Shown here: positions 54,639 to 64,000 of the stretch, piece by piece
Layout: each line of letters opens with the position of its first letter
Position numbering within the stretch: the stretch's first letter is position 1
From: Hawksworthiomyces lignivorus
Lineage: Eukaryota > Ascomycota > Sordariomycetes > Ophiostomatales > Ophiostomataceae
NCBI GenBank assembly: GCA_002917075.1
Contig: NTMA01000004.1
Span: 310,001-374,000 of the forward strand
Direction of reading: 5' to 3'
DNA: 64,000 nt
Position numbers and translations under genes: made by a program
The notes under the pieces: generated by a model
Database searches by the model: none
What the model saw: only the letters and a program-made list of their open reading frames with translations
Told to the model about the DNA's origin: nothing

Positions 54639-56233
54639 TTATTGCACCTTCTTTCCATTGGCCGCAGAACCGTTAGTATGTGCGGTGCCATTCGATGCAA
54701 CGCCCGCCTTGGCCTCGCGCAGCTTCCTTGCATTTTCGAGCCGCTTTTCGCGGGGAATCGTCAGGGCGTTGATGCCGAGGAAGTTGCAGATAGCGTTGAT
54801 CACGAGGTACGCCCACCGGAAGTAGACAGCCATGGCGAAGATCAGGTAGGCCCACAAGTACATGAGCTCGGCCTCCGCGCTGATGGGGTCCCAGGCCGCA
54901 AGACCCACCCAGGGGCCGAAGCGCGGAAGGTTCGCCAGCACGGCGCCGCCCACCAGCGGCGTCAGCATAACGGTCCAGTACGGGAACGGCTGGCGAGTCA
55001 GATGTGCGAGGATCATCTTGGTCGTCATGCGGCCAAAGACGAAAGACATAGTGATGCAGAACAGCACCAGGTGGTTCTCGCTGCACAGGGTGGAATAGGG
55101 CGAGTACAGCCAAGCGGCAATGGAAAAGGTGTACACGGCCATCGGCGTCCACTCAAGGAATACGGGAGCTATCGGCAGACCCCTGGCGCGACGAGCGATC
55201 ACGACGTTACGGATGCAGAATGGGATGTGGCCGATGAGGAGCGAAGCAGCAATGATGGTGATCCAGGCGTCACGGAAGCAGTAGTCGCCCATAAGCGAGA
55301 CCAAGTCGCTGCCCAGAATGCTGGAAGCACGCTCCTCACCTCCCAACAGCTCGTTGAGCGTCTCGGTCCAGATGCCCGGGCCGTAGTAGCCAGACATGAT
55401 CATGATCGAAGCAGCGATGAGCAGCCCCTCGGTCGGGCCGTTGATGTAACCAAGGTACAGCGTGTGCGAGTGGTAGGTCTCCCAGGTGGAAAAGAACATG
55501 GGCAGGCAGGGGCACAGCGCGGTGAAGACGCCCGACTTGGAGGTGCCCAGGCCCATGGCGGCAGTCTCCAGCAAGCTTGCCAGGGTACAGTTGAGCGAGT
55601 CGATGCCGTGGTCGAAGAGCTCGCCAAGGCCGCTCGATGTGCCGGTTCGCCGGGCCTGCTTGCCGTCCAGGTTGTCCATGGTCTGGTACATGAACAGTCC
55701 TATTCCAAAAGAGTAGTACAGCCACGATGGGCCCTGCACAAAAGTCAGCAATCCGCCGTGTTTCTCACTCTCGAATTCTTTGCCGTGAAGAGGAGCAAAA
55801 GTATGCGTACCGGTCCGACGAGGTCTGGCATGAACCAGACAAGCAAGCCGACATTTCCCAGGATGAAAAAGAAGCCGATCAGCGTAACCATGTTCGGGGC
55901 CAGCCACATGGGCAGCAGCTTGACGGCGGCAGTCCACTAGCAGAGCACAGTGTTAGTATTCTAGGTTTGCAACTCTTCCGCTCGTTCCGTCTGTCTAGGA
56001 AGCGGAGAAAAGAATGCGACAACGACGTACGTAGGGGTTGAGGACATAGTAAGACAGCGGAGACTTGTCGACGCTCGAATATTTGTACGACTTAAGGTGA
56101 ATGAGGGCATCGTCGGAGATGCAGTCTGCAAGGGCGGGTTGTCCTGCACAGAAAGAAGAACCTAGTCAGTGGCCAGTCCGGGGAAGAGCTAGAGAAGGTA
56201 TGTGATGGGCGACGTACTTTTGTGAGAAGCCAT
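54639..56233 (-). CDS. CPT1: Choline/ethanolamine phosphotransferase (CPT1/EPT1 family)
   Basis: Four exons, 56233-56218, 56143-56031, 55936-55811 and 55733-54639, join to 449 residues. This ER or Golgi membrane enzyme transfers phosphocholine or phosphoethanolamine from the CDP-alcohol to diacylglycerol, the last step of the Kennedy pathway. The CDP-alcohol phosphotransferase signature DG(x)2AR(x)8G(x)3D(x)3D is complete, starting at DGKQARRTG and ending FDHGID. Several membrane segments follow. Exon 1 encodes only MASHK, and the next exons give KSYKYSSVDKSPLSYYVLNPYW and MWLAPNMVTLIGF. Whether choline or ethanolamine is preferred cannot be told. The protein is a little longer than yeast Cpt1 (393). 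Introns 1-3 start GTACGT/GTACGT/GTACGC and end in CAG, TAG and CAG. Confidence 0.95.
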
Positions 56234-58151
56234 GGTGGGCAATATATGTGGGTGTAGAGTCTTGCTGCAGAGAGAAGAAAAGAAAAAACGGGGGAGAAGA
56301 GAGCGAGAGAAGTTAAAGTAGTTGATCACGAGGCCAATTTAAAAGGCTGCAGATAGCGGTCTTCTGTCGCGCAGCTACTGCCGGTCGGGGGACTCGCGAG
56401 GTTCCCGTTTCCGGAGCGAATCAAGCTGCCGTTGGGATTATAGTGGGGCGCCGTCCTTGTTGAGGAAAGAGCGATGAAAGTAAAAAAAATTAAGAGACAG
56501 AAAAAGAGGGGTTCTGCCTGGACAAGGGAAGGTGCAACCCGTGAGAGAACGGAAAATAGGGGAAACAGCTACGAGAAGAAGGAGCAAAAATGAGCAAGAG
56601 AGATGGCTGAACAAAGCATCGTTCCTTCTTTGATGATCTTGTTATCACTCTACGACTACGAAAGGAGGGAGAGAGAGGGAGAGAGAAGAAAGAAATTCAA
56701 TGGAAGCAGTTGAAAGGAGAAAAGAAAGAGATGACGAAAAGGGGGAGCTGGACATGATATAAGTACTGTGCGCCTCCCATACGCGTAACGAAACGAACAA
56801 CGTATGCGTATTCGCAACTTGGACCGGGCGGCGCGAGTCGCACTCGTTACCGTCTCATTTTAGCCTTGCGCAAAAAGGTCTCCGCTGCTTGGCGATGAGC
56901 AGCTCACTAAAACTACAGGCGCCACTGGTCCATGGTTTCCCTTCTTTCTTGCTTGGTTGCTTTCTTTCTTGGCTTTTCTTCTTTCTTTCCTTTTTCTTGC
57001 AGCGTTGTCCAACGCATCTCGCTAACGAAATACGGGCACAAACGGAAAGAACTCGCAACAGAGAGAAACAAGAAAGAGCGTGCCCAGTCGTAGACAGACG
57101 AGAAAACCCGAGTCTTCCAGGCGTTGGTCTGGATTGTCTTCTCTTTTTCCCCTATTTACATCCTCATTTTACTGCTTCATTTTCTATACCTAAATGTGTC
57201 GTCTGCCACATGTTTCTCTCCACACACCCCTTTGACTCCTGAACCGGTCGACGGCTAGCGAATCAGATAAAGCAAACTACACAGCCAATTTGCACAGCGC
57301 CTTCAGGCTTGTGAACCAAAAAAGCAAATCGAATTAACACGTGAAAGTCGCTTCTCCATACTGTTGGACAGCCCATTTAGGGCTGTTTCTGCGTCATCTC
57401 CCCCTTGCTTCCTATCCATCTACCGAACACGCTGAGATGCTAAGCGATAATACGTATGCGAATATGAATACATAAGCACTCGTGCTGATCTTGTTATTTT
57501 GAAACAGCAGTGCTATAAGCTCGTGGCGGTCTATAATACCTTATCTTCACATGGGCTCTGTTGCCTTCTATGCTTTCTTGTTTTCCGTCAAGCTTTTTCT
57601 GCACAGGAATATACTACTCTGACTTTTAAACATGTTTTGTCGTCGCTTCTCAGATATCTGGCTATTTACCTGGTGATTTCGAGACGGAATGAGATGTCAC
57701 CAATATTAGCACACTAAATGAATGCTCTGAAGCTGTGGAGCTTGTCAGAAGCTTCTAAGCTGTGCGATAGCTACACTAGTGAACTACGTCATTTGAAGGA
57801 TGCACTGTGCATGAAACTATCAAGTGATTTCTTTTCCCAATAATTTTGAAATTTTGCCTGACCTGATGATAAGATGCGTGTATGTGCGCACGCGTGTGTA
57901 CGCGAGAGAGAGGACGAAGAATAGGAACAAGCTATGCCAATCCGCCGAAGCAAGAAAAAAAAAAGGAGATCCAGAACAAGTGAAAGATTACGACCAAATT
58001 ATACCGAGTAACATCAAAGCAGGTAGTGTCGCACAACGCGTTCCCATTACATTAGCACGGACTGTTTCCTGTAGGGAGCAGCCTCAAAAAAGAGACACTC
58101 TTTTTTCACACGCCGCCACCACACATGCCACAACTTTAGCTCGCTATCTGC
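56234..58151. other. Intergenic spacer upstream of the phosphotransferase gene
   Basis: 1.9 kb. The CPT1-proximal part is purine-rich on the plus strand (56480-56760), probably its leader. The remainder is AT-rich with short frames only. No gene seen. Confidence 0.5.
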
Positions 58152-58840
58152 TTACAGAACCAGAGCAAAGCCAGCCGCCAGGCCACCGAGTGTGAGCGCC
58201 ACCCCCATGAGAGAGCGGGCGGCCTCAAACTTGGGAGCAACACTCTTCTGCGCCGTGCCGGTAGCAGCAGCGCTGCCGTCGCCGAGGCCGGTGAAGATCT
58301 GGTCCGACGCGGCAGCGGAGTTGGAAGCGGTCGCGGAAGCGCCGGCAGCGGTCGTTGAGGAGCTGTTGGCCTGGGTGGGGTGCAGGGCACCGCACGGGTG
58401 CTGCTGGCGGCAGTTGCTGGAGCAGGTGTTGTCCTGGCCGCAGTTCTTAACACACTGGTTGCCCCATTCTTGGCAGACGAAGTAAGGCAGAGTCAGGGAG
58501 TATTCGGAGACGTTGGGCTGCAGGCCGTTGCCGCAGACACAGCCATAGGTAAGGGTTTTCTACATGAGAGCATTGTTAGAAACATGGGCGAGTAAGTGGG
58601 GTCAATGCACCAAAATCAGTGCAATGAAAACAAGGACAAACGTACAGGATCGCAGGTGTTGGTCAGCGTGCTGAAGGGCGGCGTCTGCTGGCAGATGATC
58701 GGGCAGGTGCTGAGTTCTGAGGAGCACCAAGCGTCGCGGGTCGACAGGGGAACAGAGTCCGGGTCGACGTAGTAGTCGGCGCGGACGGCGGAGAGTAGGG
58801 TAGCGGCGAGCGCTAGCACGGAGAACTTGAGGGACAGCAT
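58152..58840 (-). CDS. Secreted, GPI-anchored-type DUF7707 cysteine-rich protein
   Basis: Exon 1 is 58840-58646 and exon 2 is 58559-58152, with intron GTACGT...TAG, giving 200 residues. A signal peptide covers about 1-21 (cleavage near AVRA-DYY). The body is the fungal DUF7707 domain with about twelve cysteines: TRDAWCSS, TCPIICQQ, NTCDP, YGCVCGNGL, YFVCQEWGNQCVKNC and PCGALHPTQ. A Ser/Ala/Thr-rich stretch and a hydrophobic C-terminus (MGVALTLGGLAAGFALVL) fit GPI attachment to the cell surface. It is probably a wall or membrane surface protein. No enzymatic role is known for this family. Confidence 0.88.
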
Positions 58841-61819
58841 CGTGAATATGGATATTAAAGAATTAGTCGGCTAGGGCAAGAAAGTTAGCCGGGGGCCCAA
58901 GTACAAAGTTGCCACGAGAGATCACAGATAAATAAAAGGCAATGTGAACAGTCTCCGTGTAGTCGGTATGCCATGCCATGAGCCAAAGGCACCGGAAATT
59001 GTGAGCCATGCTGCCCTGCTGCGTGTGCATATTGTGATATCCGGCTGTAGGTTTCAACCCGATATGCTGCTTTTGTCATGCTCTTTCTTCGGGATATTTT
59101 TTTCGTTGTTTTGTTCCGGTCTAGAATTTGCCAAGAGTTTGTCAAGTGCCAGAGGACTGGCTGTTTCCAATGTTTGTTTGTGTTATGCCAGCGAGCAAAC
59201 AAAATCGATAGTCGCCGAGCAATTAGACCTCCATTCCACAGTTGGGATATCCACATGGCAAACTCCTCATTTACCTGACAAATAACAAAACATGCAAAAA
59301 TCTAGAAGCCTAGCAAACAAGGTCCATAGCACTTACAATCAGGGTAGTTCCTTGTTGGCAAAAGGACGATCAGTTGGGCGAAAACGAAGGTTGAGCAGGC
59401 GTTCGAAAGAGAAAAAAAAAAGATTGTCGAGAAGAGATGCGCGTATATCTGGTTAAAAGGTGATGCTCGCACCGAGAAAACCGGTATTCGCAAACAAGAA
59501 AGCGGGTGATTCTTCGACGATATTAAATAATATTAATTAGGCTTCGTAGAAGTAAAAGAAATATGGTGTCCAAGCGAGAGTCGAGAATCAAAACAAAAGA
59601 GCAGCCGCAGTTAAACAGATATCTTCAAAAGTTTGAAGAGGAGAAAAGAAAACTCAACGAGTGACGAAGACGACAAATTGACAAGAGTCTGTGATGTGAG
59701 AGGAAGAAAAGAAAAGGAAGAAGAGAAGAGAGGAAGGCAATAGAAAAAGGGAAATGAGAGAACCAGAATACACAGACGAGAGGAGGAGGAGCACACGAGA
59801 GAGGAATGGAGCCAAGCCCGAGGGACCAAAGTCGGCAAAAGGCTCGAGCTTTTCTGCTTGGGGTTGTTTTGCAAAAAAAAGTTTTTCTCCATCCCACATA
59901 CCACCATCCACCCTGAGTCGCCTCTTTACTGTTTTTTACTTTTGGATCATTATTGTCTCTCACTAGGCTGCGCGAGTACATACGATTACAGACACCACAC
60001 ACGAAAACATGGCCAAAATACCTTCAGCCTCCGGCAGAAATCTGGGAAGGAATTGGTGCTCCACGGTCACTGTTCAGCACATTTTACATATGTTGGGTTC
60101 TGCTTAGGTCGTGTGGGCATCGGCTTAGGCGGATGTGCCCAGAATAGGAAAGTCAGGTAATTAAAAAACGGCGTCCAGCCAAGAGGGGACCCCAGACAAA
60201 ATAGGGGAAAGCCACAAAAAGTTGAGCTCTGTGTTAGGAATAGGGAGGCGAAAGCACACAGCGGAAAGGTGGAGATCGTGTTGGACGATGTTTGTGAGAT
60301 GCGATACGATTGCACAGGCTATTGTTGCTAGATTTCTCGGTGCTCTGCACAATGAAGAGGGTGTGTGCTCGTAATCTTGCAGGTTTTCAATGCAGGCTCA
60401 CTGCATTCACCGAATCACCCGCAAGAACCGATAGCGTGCATTGGCAGCCGCAGCCTTGGAACGGGAATGTGAAAACAATACCCCAAATAAATAAATAAAT
60501 ATTATTGACTGATGAAACCTCGTGTTGGCCATCGGGCACGAAAGATCGTCCGCAACACACGAATGGCATCAGAAACCAAAAGTATACATATGTTTTCCCG
60601 ATTGCAGCAGTGTTCTCTGATGCCTTTCCTCTGTTCTGTATCGTGAGATTATCCAGCGTGCGAGGAGCTAATTGAGCTGCCCGGTCCTCTAAATACAGGT
60701 ACATACACAGGAAAGACGGACGAGAGGCAGACGGGAGGATGAATCGACAGGGGATCCTTCTCTTCCCCTGCATGCGTGGCCCAATTGGCGTGCTCAGAAG
60801 TTTGTCTAGCTCCCCACATCGTTTCTCTCTTCCCCTAGTTTAGCGCGTTGGCTAATAGCGAACTACATGATACATAAAGTCAACGGTTCTTTTCCTACAT
60901 CAGCTAAGAGAGCATACATACATGTATGTAGTTATGCTTAGCCCCAATACTTCAGCTCGGCCCCGAGATATGTACTTGTAGCAAACATTTGTGCATTTAC
61001 GTACAGAGTGAGATGCGAATGAATAATCAAACAAACTCTCGGAAAAGCTGAATGGATTATAAGAGAGTACGGAGAAGCCATGTAAGATACAAATGTAACA
61101 GCACTACAATGATCGTCCTTCCTTCCTGTCTCTCCATAATATTTATGTGAGGGCTCAGTTCTGCCGCCCGGGCAGCTTATTTCCCCCTCTTGACCCGTCC
61201 AGTAAAACGAACAGACGCGTCTTGAAATCAGGGCACGGACGTCGTTTTTTTTGTGCTCTCGTCCTTCTTGTGCTATTATTATTAGTTATTACGAGGAGAG
61301 AAAACAAGGACAACCAACTTTCCGTGCGTGCTATTGATTGGGTCTCCCTCGTATTGTTTCGAGCCTCATGCCTACAATCGCCCATGGAGGGACAGACACA
61401 TTACGTCGTATGAAAAACCAAGTTTACGGCCCTCTCAATTCACGTGTTCTTCGTATAGAACACTCGGGTTTATCTTTGTGGATGTCGCCTCTCGATTGCT
61501 GTAGCGTCAAAAAAGGGCGCCAGCTTCCCCCACACCAACATCTCCATTCGTATCCGCCAGCACCAAGGCGATGAGGTTCCGCGCCAGAGATGCAAGGTCC
61601 TGCATGATACTCGTACGCCACCTACAGATAGTAGCTGCGAAACACAATAGGAACAAAGAAACAACGGTCACACTAAGAAACGGTACCGCACTAAAGTTTC
61701 ATGCAGTAGCTTCCTGTTTGAAAGTATTAGGCATATGAATTAGACAACAACGCACTTCCCTGCGTTTTGCCGTATACAGACGATACATTTGTATGAAGCT
61801 GTTCACAATCGTATGAACC
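58841..61819. other. Large gene-free stretch between the DUF7707 and ABC-transporter genes
   Basis: 3.0 kb. AT-richer DNA with a few short frames and GTACGGAGA at 61068-61076. Purine-rich DNA at 59640-59770 is the likely distal promoter of the DUF7707 gene. I see no gene. The AT content and lack of domains make a small unrecognised gene possible but unsupported. Confidence 0.5.
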
Positions 61820-64000
61820 TTAGTATTCCTCTGAGGAAATTTCTTCCACCCGCTCCACCATTCCGTTTCCCATCCAGACTGTCACGTCATAGCCAGGTCG
61901 CAGACGATTTGTCAAAGCCGCTGGCCGGTGCGTCACGATGAGAACAGTGTGGCCCGCTGCGTCTATTCCGTCGTGCTCGTGCCGTTGACCTTTGATGAAC
62001 ACGTCTTCTACGACGTCGTACACGGCCGCCTCTGTCGTGGCGTCAAGTGACGCGGTAATTTCGTCCAGTAGAATGATAGGCATTCTTCTACTACCCCCCT
62101 GACCATGAATAGAAGCTCCAGACCGCGCCTGGACCTGCAAAAGAGCACGAGTCAGAGACAATAGCTGGGCTTGGCCTGCCGAGAGAACAGGGAATGACGA
62201 GAGTGGGCGATCCCACACAGTTGCTGAGCTTGCTGCGCCGTCATCGCCGCTGCCATTGTCATAACTGTGGCCAAGAAAGATCTCTTGCAAGCCGGTCTTC
62301 TCGAGGGCCAGCGCAAGGCTTACATCAGGAAGTGATTCCGTTGGATCTAGATGAAAGCGGAGGCTAGCGCTAGGCAGCAGGAAAGGATCTTGTGTCACCG
62401 TAACGAAAGCGCGCTCACGAATGTCTGCAAGAGAGACGCCTGCCAAGTCAACCCCATCAACACGTATCTGTCCTGTTGCTCGTATGTCCAGTAGACGTAG
62501 TAGCGACATGAAGAGAGAGCTTTTCCCACTAGTTTATTGGTCAGTATCCAAGCAAAAGACCTCCACAGTCGCTCTATTCGGGTCTCTTACCTCCCCGTCC
62601 TGCCACAGATGACAGCAACTTGGCCAGGTTGAACAGTCAAATTCACATCACGAAGCACATTAGTGTCGGGGCTTTGTGGAGAGTCAGTAATCCGTAAAAG
62701 ACACGAGGCAAGGTCGTAGCAAAAAGCTTACTTATACGATGCCGTAACGTTGACAAACTCAATCTGCCCGGCATTTGGCCAGTGGATCGGTGTTTCAGCA
62801 TCTATTTCTACCTGGCCGTTGTGCACTCTGTCGTTCTCCTCATTCAGCGCGATATTTTGCTTTTTCTTTTCTTGTGGTGTCTCTTGCGCCGCCTCGCGCA
62901 AGCGGGCAACAGCGCCAAGAGATACTTCCAAGTTCGTCCACGCCTGTACCAGAGATATAAGTGTCGTATTGGTGACAAGAATTACGTTCAGCGCAACACC
63001 AATTTGACCGCCCGTGGGGGCTGCTATTGCGGTAGGTAGCAGCTTTGAGATAGATGCCACCGTTGCTGCCACTGCCAGCCAGACTGTTCCTGCCGCTAAG
63101 CACGCGACAAGTAAGTTCAATATTACATTAAGCCACCGCTGCAGACAGAGCATGAGGTAGAGCGGACGCTGAGACTTGTCAAGACAAGTGGCATTCTCGT
63201 TGGACATAGCAGCTTGCCATCCGAATGCGCGAATAGTTGTCAGGCCTTGGACTGTTTCTAAAAAGTTGAAATAAACGACAGACTGAGACTCTAGCTCAAT
63301 CTGTCGAAGCTGCCGCGATGTACGAAGATAAAGTTTTTGTACAACAAAAACAACTGCCATGCACACTGGCAACGTCAAGCCCAGATACGGCTGTGAAGCT
63401 AGCAGCAATGCTATTTGCATGACGAGCTTAAATATTTCTATGTTTGTTGGTAGCATTCTGGTTAGCATGTAATTGTACTTTGATGCCACCCTGATTCGTG
63501 AATAATAACACGGATAAGATACTTACGGACGCCTAAGCTACTCATTGCAGTTGAGATCTGTTTATCTACAAGTTCTATATCTTGACTGAATCTTTTCATT
63601 TTTTTTATCGTTAACCAAAGAAGATCTAGCAGATCTGTAGTTATAATGGAGGAGCTGTCTCACCGGTTCAATACCGTACCGAGATCTGTTTTGGAAAAAA
63701 AGATAAGAGGCGCACTAAATAATGAGGCAGATCCGTTAGAAGACGTCTTAGTTCCAGCCGAGAGCAGAGAAATAACTACGCATTTTTCTTACTTGAGAAT
63801 CGACTCTAAAAGACGACGGTGAAGTGTCGCCCCTGTTCTTGCCGCAATATGGATGAGTTCGGACCTTGAAAAGACTAAGTTAACATTGAACAGCCCTGTA
63901 AAAGTGCAACTTCTTCAACTCTCACCATTTCATAAGACTAGTCGACGACCATGCTAAGACGAGAAGAAGTATGTAGCCACTGGTATACGCCAGTGTGTGA
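61820..64000 (-). CDS. ABCC-type (MRP/ABC-C) multidrug transporter, C-terminal half (runs off right edge)
   Basis: Seven exons were pieced together: 64000-63926 (partial), 63864-63793, 63714-63664, 63591-63527, 63437-62732, 62671-62591 and 62528-61820. They close in frame to a stop at 61820, giving 585 visible residues. This is the second half of a full ABCC exporter of drugs, conjugates or metabolites. The second membrane domain shows TGATLHRRLLESILNAP, TDLGTVLNRFSQDIELVDKQ, QIFKLVMQIALLL and TIRAFGW. Nucleotide-binding domain 2 has Walker A GRTGSGKS (split by the 62529-62590 intron), Q-loop TQDPFLL, signature LSAGQ, Walker B IILLDE and H-loop VTHRP. The start and first half lie outside the window. 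Several exons are only 50-80 nt, so the transporter is unusually intron-dense. Confidence 0.92.

Overview
The window is nuclear DNA from a filamentous ascomycete (Pezizomycotina, probably a Sordariomycete; the class is inferred and I cannot name a species). Genes are monocistronic with 0.5-4 kb spacers. Introns are short (about 50-110 nt) with GTANGT-like donors and CTAAC/CTGAC-like branch points. Coding DNA is GC-rich at third positions and spacers are AT-richer. Several families are typical of filamentous fungi: a HET-NACHT-WD40 protein, a DUF7707 GPI-anchored protein and fungal Ypt35. There are no bacterial operons, CRISPR arrays, rRNA genes or tRNA genes that I could recognise.

Left arm (1-24.6 kb), mostly conserved cell biology: the 5' end of a possible 2-oxoglutarate oxygenase (-), a short-chain dehydrogenase (-), a mitochondrial-type adenylate kinase (-), a LETM1/Mdm38 inner-membrane protein (+), sorting nexin Snx4/Atg24 (+), the Golgi protease kexin (-), a 3.9 kb divergent spacer, and a very large PhoD-like phosphatase protein (+). 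Exon joins were worked out by hand and every joined frame closes exactly.

Accessory island (about 24.6-33.3 kb): AT-richer and gene-poor. It holds a frame-broken HNH-nuclease-like gene (+), a complete HET-NACHT-WD40 NOD-like receptor (-) with eight nearly identical WD40 units plus one degenerate unit, and a decayed relic resembling the C-terminal half of a DEAH/DExH RNA helicase (-). This is the part most likely to differ between strains and the most interesting biologically, because it carries non-self recognition machinery.

Right arm (33.3-64 kb): the exon-junction protein Y14/RBM8A (-, with a GC-AG intron), a long APC/C Cdc26-like protein (+), TFIID subunit TAF2 (-), a SAS4-like silencing-complex subunit (-), an IQ-motif protein (+), a small protein that is essentially a Tc1/mariner-type DNA-binding helix-turn-helix (-), the PX protein Ypt35 (+), a choline/ethanolamine phosphotransferase (-, four exons), a DUF7707 cell-surface protein (-), and the C-terminal half of an ABCC multidrug-type transporter (-) running off the right edge.

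The genes do not form one pathway. Themes that recur are endomembrane traffic and phosphoinositide binding (Snx4, Ypt35, kexin, phospholipid synthesis), mitochondrial function (LETM1, adenylate kinase) and gene expression (TAF2, SAS4, Y14, Cdc26). A TACGGAGTA-type palindromic word recurs in many spacers and never in the coding regions I examined.
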